Assembly (NCBI GenBank): GCA_964420835.1
Contig: CAYQUO010000003.1
Coordinates: forward strand, 145,977 to 209,976
Length of the DNA: 64,000 nucleotides
Origin: CAYQUO01 sp964420835
Lineage (GTDB): Bacteria; Chloroflexota; Anaerolineae; Anaerolineales; Anaerolineaceae
Reading direction: 5' to 3'
Numbering within the stretch: position 1 is the stretch's first letter; every line of letters begins with the position of its first letter. A program made the translations under genes and the position numbers. The notes under the pieces are model-generated. The model saw nothing but the letters and a program-made list of their open reading frames with translations. It searched no databases and had not been told where the DNA came from. Below are positions 61,149 through 64,000 of this stretch, piece after piece.

Positions 61149-64000
61149 TTAAAAACCTTCCAACAGGGAAAAATCAGCTACCCCGTCCGCCAGGGCGGCG
61201 ATCCGCTGCAACAGCCCCAGGCGGCTTTCCCGGATTTGGGCATCTTCATCCATTACCAGCACAGCCTCAAAAAACCGATCGATGGCCGGGACAAGCGGTG
61301 TGAAGGCGTTAAAGAAATCATCTACCGAGCCCGTCCGCCGATCTATTTCCTCGGCACCTTTTAGCATCTCCTGCAGGTTTTTCTCCTCGCCCTCAACCCG
61401 AAGTGCCGCATCCATCTTATGATCTCCCGGCGCCGAACGCAAGATGCGTACGCAGCGGGCGTAGGCTGGCTGAATAGTCGGCCACATTGGGTCTGCCACC
61501 CGCCGGCTCAGTTCCTTTACCCCGCGCATTACACCAGCCGGATTGTGTTTCTGGGCTGCCAGTACCGCATCCACCACGTCATAACGATACCCATCGTCCA
61601 ACATGCTGCTGCGCATTCGCCCGGCAATGAACTCCAGGCATTCCACTTGGACCTGGGCGCTTGAAACGATCGGCAGATTGGCGGAGGCCATCTTAAGTCC
61701 GGCGCGCAGGTCAAAATCAAGGTCCCAATCCATCAGCGCTTGCACCAGGCCAAGGGCTGTCCGTCGCTGCGCAAAGGGATCCTTGGTTCCGGAAGGGGCA
61801 AGCCCGGCGGCAAAAAGTCCGGCCAGCGAATCCAGTCGATCCGCCAATCCAACAACCAACCCGGCCCGGCTGGCAGGCGGGCTGTCACCCGTGTTCCTCG
61901 GCAGGTAGTGCTCGAATATGGCTTGGGCAACTGCTTCGCTCTCACCGGAGCGCAGGGCATAGACCCTCCCCATGACCCCCTGCAGGGAGGTCATTTCCAC
62001 GACCATTTTCGTGGCCAGGTCCGCCTTGCACAGGGCTGCCGCCCGGCGTGCGGTATCGGCTTCCCTTTCATCTAAACCTGTCATCGGGATAAACCCGTCC
62101 ACCAACTTTTGGACCCGCCTGGTCTTGTCCAGCATGGAACCGAGCCTGCTTTGAAACGTGAGGCTTCCCAGGTCCGGCACGAAATCTGCCAGGGGTTGTT
62201 TCAGGTCTTCCCGGATAAAAAAACCCGCATCTGCAAAACGGGCCAGGATCACCTGCTCATTTCCATCCCGCACATGCTCCAGTCCGCTGCCATCCCCATT
62301 CTTGACCCCCACAAAGGCATTCACCAGGCTTCCATCCTCCCGGACTGCCGGGAAGTAACGCTGGTGTTTTTTCATCACCGAAACCAGCACCTCTGCAGGC
62401 AGGGCAAGAAATGAATCATCAAACCTGCCCAGGAATGCCGTGGGCGCTTCTACCAGGTTGGTCACTTCGTTCAGCAGGTCTTCAGGCAATTTTTCCTCGG
62501 CTTCCACACCCCTTAGAAGCCCCTTTACCTGCTTCTCGATTGCATTACGCCTTTCTTCCGGATCCACTAAGATGCCCTGCGCTTTTAGGGTTCCCCAGTA
62601 GGCATTGGTGTCGCTCGCCTCGAACTGACCGGGGTCAATGGACCGCAAACCTCGCGAAACCCTTCCAGAGATCAGGCCGGCATAGGAAAAGGGAACAACC
62701 TGGTTCCCATATAACGAAAACAGCCAGCGGATGGGCCGGGAGAAGGATACATTGCTTGAATTCCAGCGCATGGATTTTTCGAACCTCAGGCCGCCCACCA
62801 GTTCGGCAAGTGCCTCCGGCAGGACTTCCAGGGCACCCTTCCCCTTCTCTTTCAAAAGCAGGGTGGCATACCTGCCCCCTTCCAAGTCGCGGATTAAAAT
62901 ATCCGAAACCGGCACGCCGCGGCTGCGGGCGAACCCCGCCGCCGCCGTGGTGGGTTTTCCCTGCGGGTCAAACGCCCGTTCCGCTGGAGGGCCTTTTACG
63001 ATCTCTTCTTTATCCGCCTGCCGCGGCGCCAGGTTTTTTACAAAGGCAACCAGGCGCCTCGGAGTGCCCAGGATGTGCACCTCCCCATGAGACAACCGCA
63101 GGCCATCCAGCATTCCTTCGGTGCTTTCGGTCAGGTATGCAAGCGCCACATCCAGGTCGGCCGCCGGAAGTTCTTCCGTGCCGATCTCCAGTACGAAGTC
63201 GGCGGATGATTGAATATCAGCCTCGCTGGTGACCACTTTTGGCGCGGCAGTTGCTTTGGGGGTGTTAGCAACACGCTCCTTGTCAGGCAGCCAGGGATAT
63301 TCCAGCGCCTGCCGCTGCTTTAAATACTCCTCAGCCTCCTGGCGCGCCAGGCTGCGCATGCGGCCAAAGTAGGCTTGACGCTCCGTAACACCAATGACCC
63401 CCCGCGAATCCAGGATATTAAAAGTATGCGAACACTTCAGAATATAGTCATGGGCTGGCAGCACCAGGCCATGCGACAATGCGTTCTTCGCCTCTTCTTC
63501 GAACAGGTCATACATCTGCCGGAGTCGCTGCACATCGGCTGTATCAAAGTAATACCGGCTGTGTTCCTGTTCCCCCAGCAACATCAGGTCGCCTACGGTC
63601 CTCTGGCTGTTCCAGGCCAGGTCCTTGAAATGCCTGGCGTTCTGCAGCACCATGGCAATTCGTTCCAACCCGTAGGTGAGTTCCACCGACACCGGGTCCA
63701 GAACCTGCCCGCCAGCCTGTTGAAAATAGGTGAACTGGGTGATCTCCTGGCCATCCAGCCAAACCTCCCAGCCCAGTCCCCAGGCACCCAGGGCCGGAGA
63801 TTCCCAGTTATCCTCCACGAAGCGGATGTCATGTTGGCGCGGGTCGATCCCCAATGCCTGCAGCGATTGCAGATAGATCTCCTGGGGATTCCCGGGGTCC
63901 GGTTTCAGGATCACCTGGAACTGGGTGTGCTGCTGAACCCGGTTCGGATTCTCGCCGTAACGGCCGTCGTCCGGACGGATGGAAGGTTCAACATAAGCCA
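61149..64000 (-). CDS. glyQS: Fused glycyl-tRNA synthetase (alpha-beta), partial
   Basis: The reading frame continues past the right edge: codons beyond 63914 give PDDGRYGENPNRVQQHTQFQV, which is GlyQ sequence. The visible part starts in GlyQ (VILKPDPGNPQEIYLQSLQALGID, WEVWLDGQEITQFTYFQQAGG) and passes through a linker near EEYLKQRQALEYPWLPDKERVANTP. It continues into GlyS (DFVLEIGTEELPAADLDVALAYL, ILGTPRRLVAFVKNL, DLATKMVVEMTSLQGVMG) to a short C-terminal domain. In most bacteria these are two separate subunits; here they form one chain. It attaches glycine to tRNA-Gly. Confidence 0.95.
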   Translation of the reverse strand, partial: AYVEPSIRPDDGRYGENPNRVQQHTQFQVILKPDPGNPQEIYLQSLQALGIDPRQHDIRFVEDNWESPALGAWGLGWEVWLDGQEITQFTYFQQAGGQVLDPVSVELTYGLERIAMVLQNARHFKDLAWNSQRTVGDLMLLGEQEHSRYYFDTADVQRLRQMYDLFEEEAKNALSHGLVLPAHDYILKCSHTFNILDSRGVIGVTERQAYFGRMRSLARQEAEEYLKQRQALEYPWLPDKERVANTPKATAAPKVVTSEADIQSSADFVLEIGTEELPAADLDVALAYLTESTEGMLDGLRLSHGEVHILGTPRRLVAFVKNLAPRQADKEEIVKGPPAERAFDPQGKPTTAAAGFARSRGVPVSDILIRDLEGGRYATLLLKEKGKGALEVLPEALAELVGGLRFEKSMRWNSSNVSFSRPIRWLFSLYGNQVVPFSYAGLISGRVSRGLRSIDPGQFEASDTNAYWGTLKAQGILVDPEERRNAIEKQVKGLLRGVEAEEKLPEDLLNEVTNLVEAPTAFLGRFDDSFLALPAEVLVSVMKKHQRYFPAVREDGSLVNAFVGVKNGDGSGLEHVRDGNEQVILARFADAGFFIREDLKQPLADFVPDLGSLTFQSRLGSMLDKTRRVQKLVDGFIPMTGLDEREADTARRAAALCKADLATKMVVEMTSLQGVMGRVYALRSGESEAVAQAIFEHYLPRNTGDSPPASRAGLVVGLADRLDSLAGLFAAGLAPSGTKDPFAQRRTALGLVQALMDWDLDFDLRAGLKMASANLPIVSSAQVQVECLEFIAGRMRSSMLDDGYRYDVVDAVLAAQKHNPAGVMRGVKELSRRVADPMWPTIQPAYARCVRILRSAPGDHKMDAALRVEGEEKNLQEMLKGAEEIDRRTGSVDDFFNAFTPLVPAIDRFFEAVLVMDEDAQIRESRLGLLQRIAALADGVADFSLLEGF

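Overview
The window looks like a chromosomal segment of a Chloroflexota bacterium, most likely Anaerolineae or a relative. The reasons are the moderately GC-rich coding sequence, the abundance of lipoproteins with Thr/Pro/Ala-rich linkers, a LivJHMGF importer, peptide-importer solute-binding proteins of a style I associate with that phylum, a receiver-roadblock protein, and a valS gene under T-box control. This is an inference from gene content and style. There are no rRNA or tRNA genes, no CRISPR array, no insertion sequence and no phage genes. Gene order looks like an ordinary core chromosome with lineage-specific surface proteins.

Layout. 0-7.5 kb: the 3' part of priA, a CcrM-type GANTC adenine methyltransferase, a convergent rho plus LysM/M23 pair, a DUF4349-like lipoprotein and a YfbK-like VWA lipoprotein. 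7.5-17.4 kb (minus strand): a very large alpha-2-macroglobulin-like lipoprotein without a recognisable thioester, then a peptide ABC importer (two permeases and a circularly permuted solute-binding protein). 17.6-21.3 kb: a PAP2 phosphatase, then valS with a T-box leader. 21.3-26.1 kb: the full livJ-livH-livM-livG-livF operon with a good promoter and an operator-like inverted repeat. 26.4-30.1 kb: an ECF sigma factor and zinc-finger anti-sigma pair, a SAM methyltransferase, a PIG-L deacetylase and a MoeB-rhodanese fusion. 30.4-35.7 kb: surface lipoproteins (unknown, M15-like, M23) and a polytopic membrane protein. 35.9-39.6 kb: dnaG-rpoD. 39.8-41.9 kb: dppDF ATPases, which could serve the distant dppBC permeases. 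42-48.4 kb: a receiver-roadblock protein, a hydroxyisobutyrate-dehydrogenase-type reductase, DegV, a CDF exporter, an L,D-transpeptidase and upp. 48.5-53.9 kb: a second polytopic membrane protein, an SH3-type lipoprotein, a GPH symporter and a GNAT protein. 54-57.8 kb: Nudix, an orphan family-1 solute-binding lipoprotein, rnhA and an SDR. 57.9-64 kb: two small same-frame ORFs, a ferredoxin-domain protein, a propeller-SH3 lipoprotein and a fused glyQS gene that runs off the right edge.

Together these genes cover information processing (priA, dnaG, rpoD, rho, valS, glyQS, rnhA), peptide and branched-chain amino-acid import, and cell-wall remodelling (two M23 proteins, one M15-like, one L,D-transpeptidase).

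The most notable points are: the circularly permuted solute-binding protein; the CcrM homologue with a GANTC site exactly between its own -10 box and start codon; a recurring pattern of start codons lying 6 nt after a -10 box (apparently leaderless mRNAs, including rpoD); the A2M protein lacking the thioester cysteine; and the fused glycyl-tRNA synthetase.
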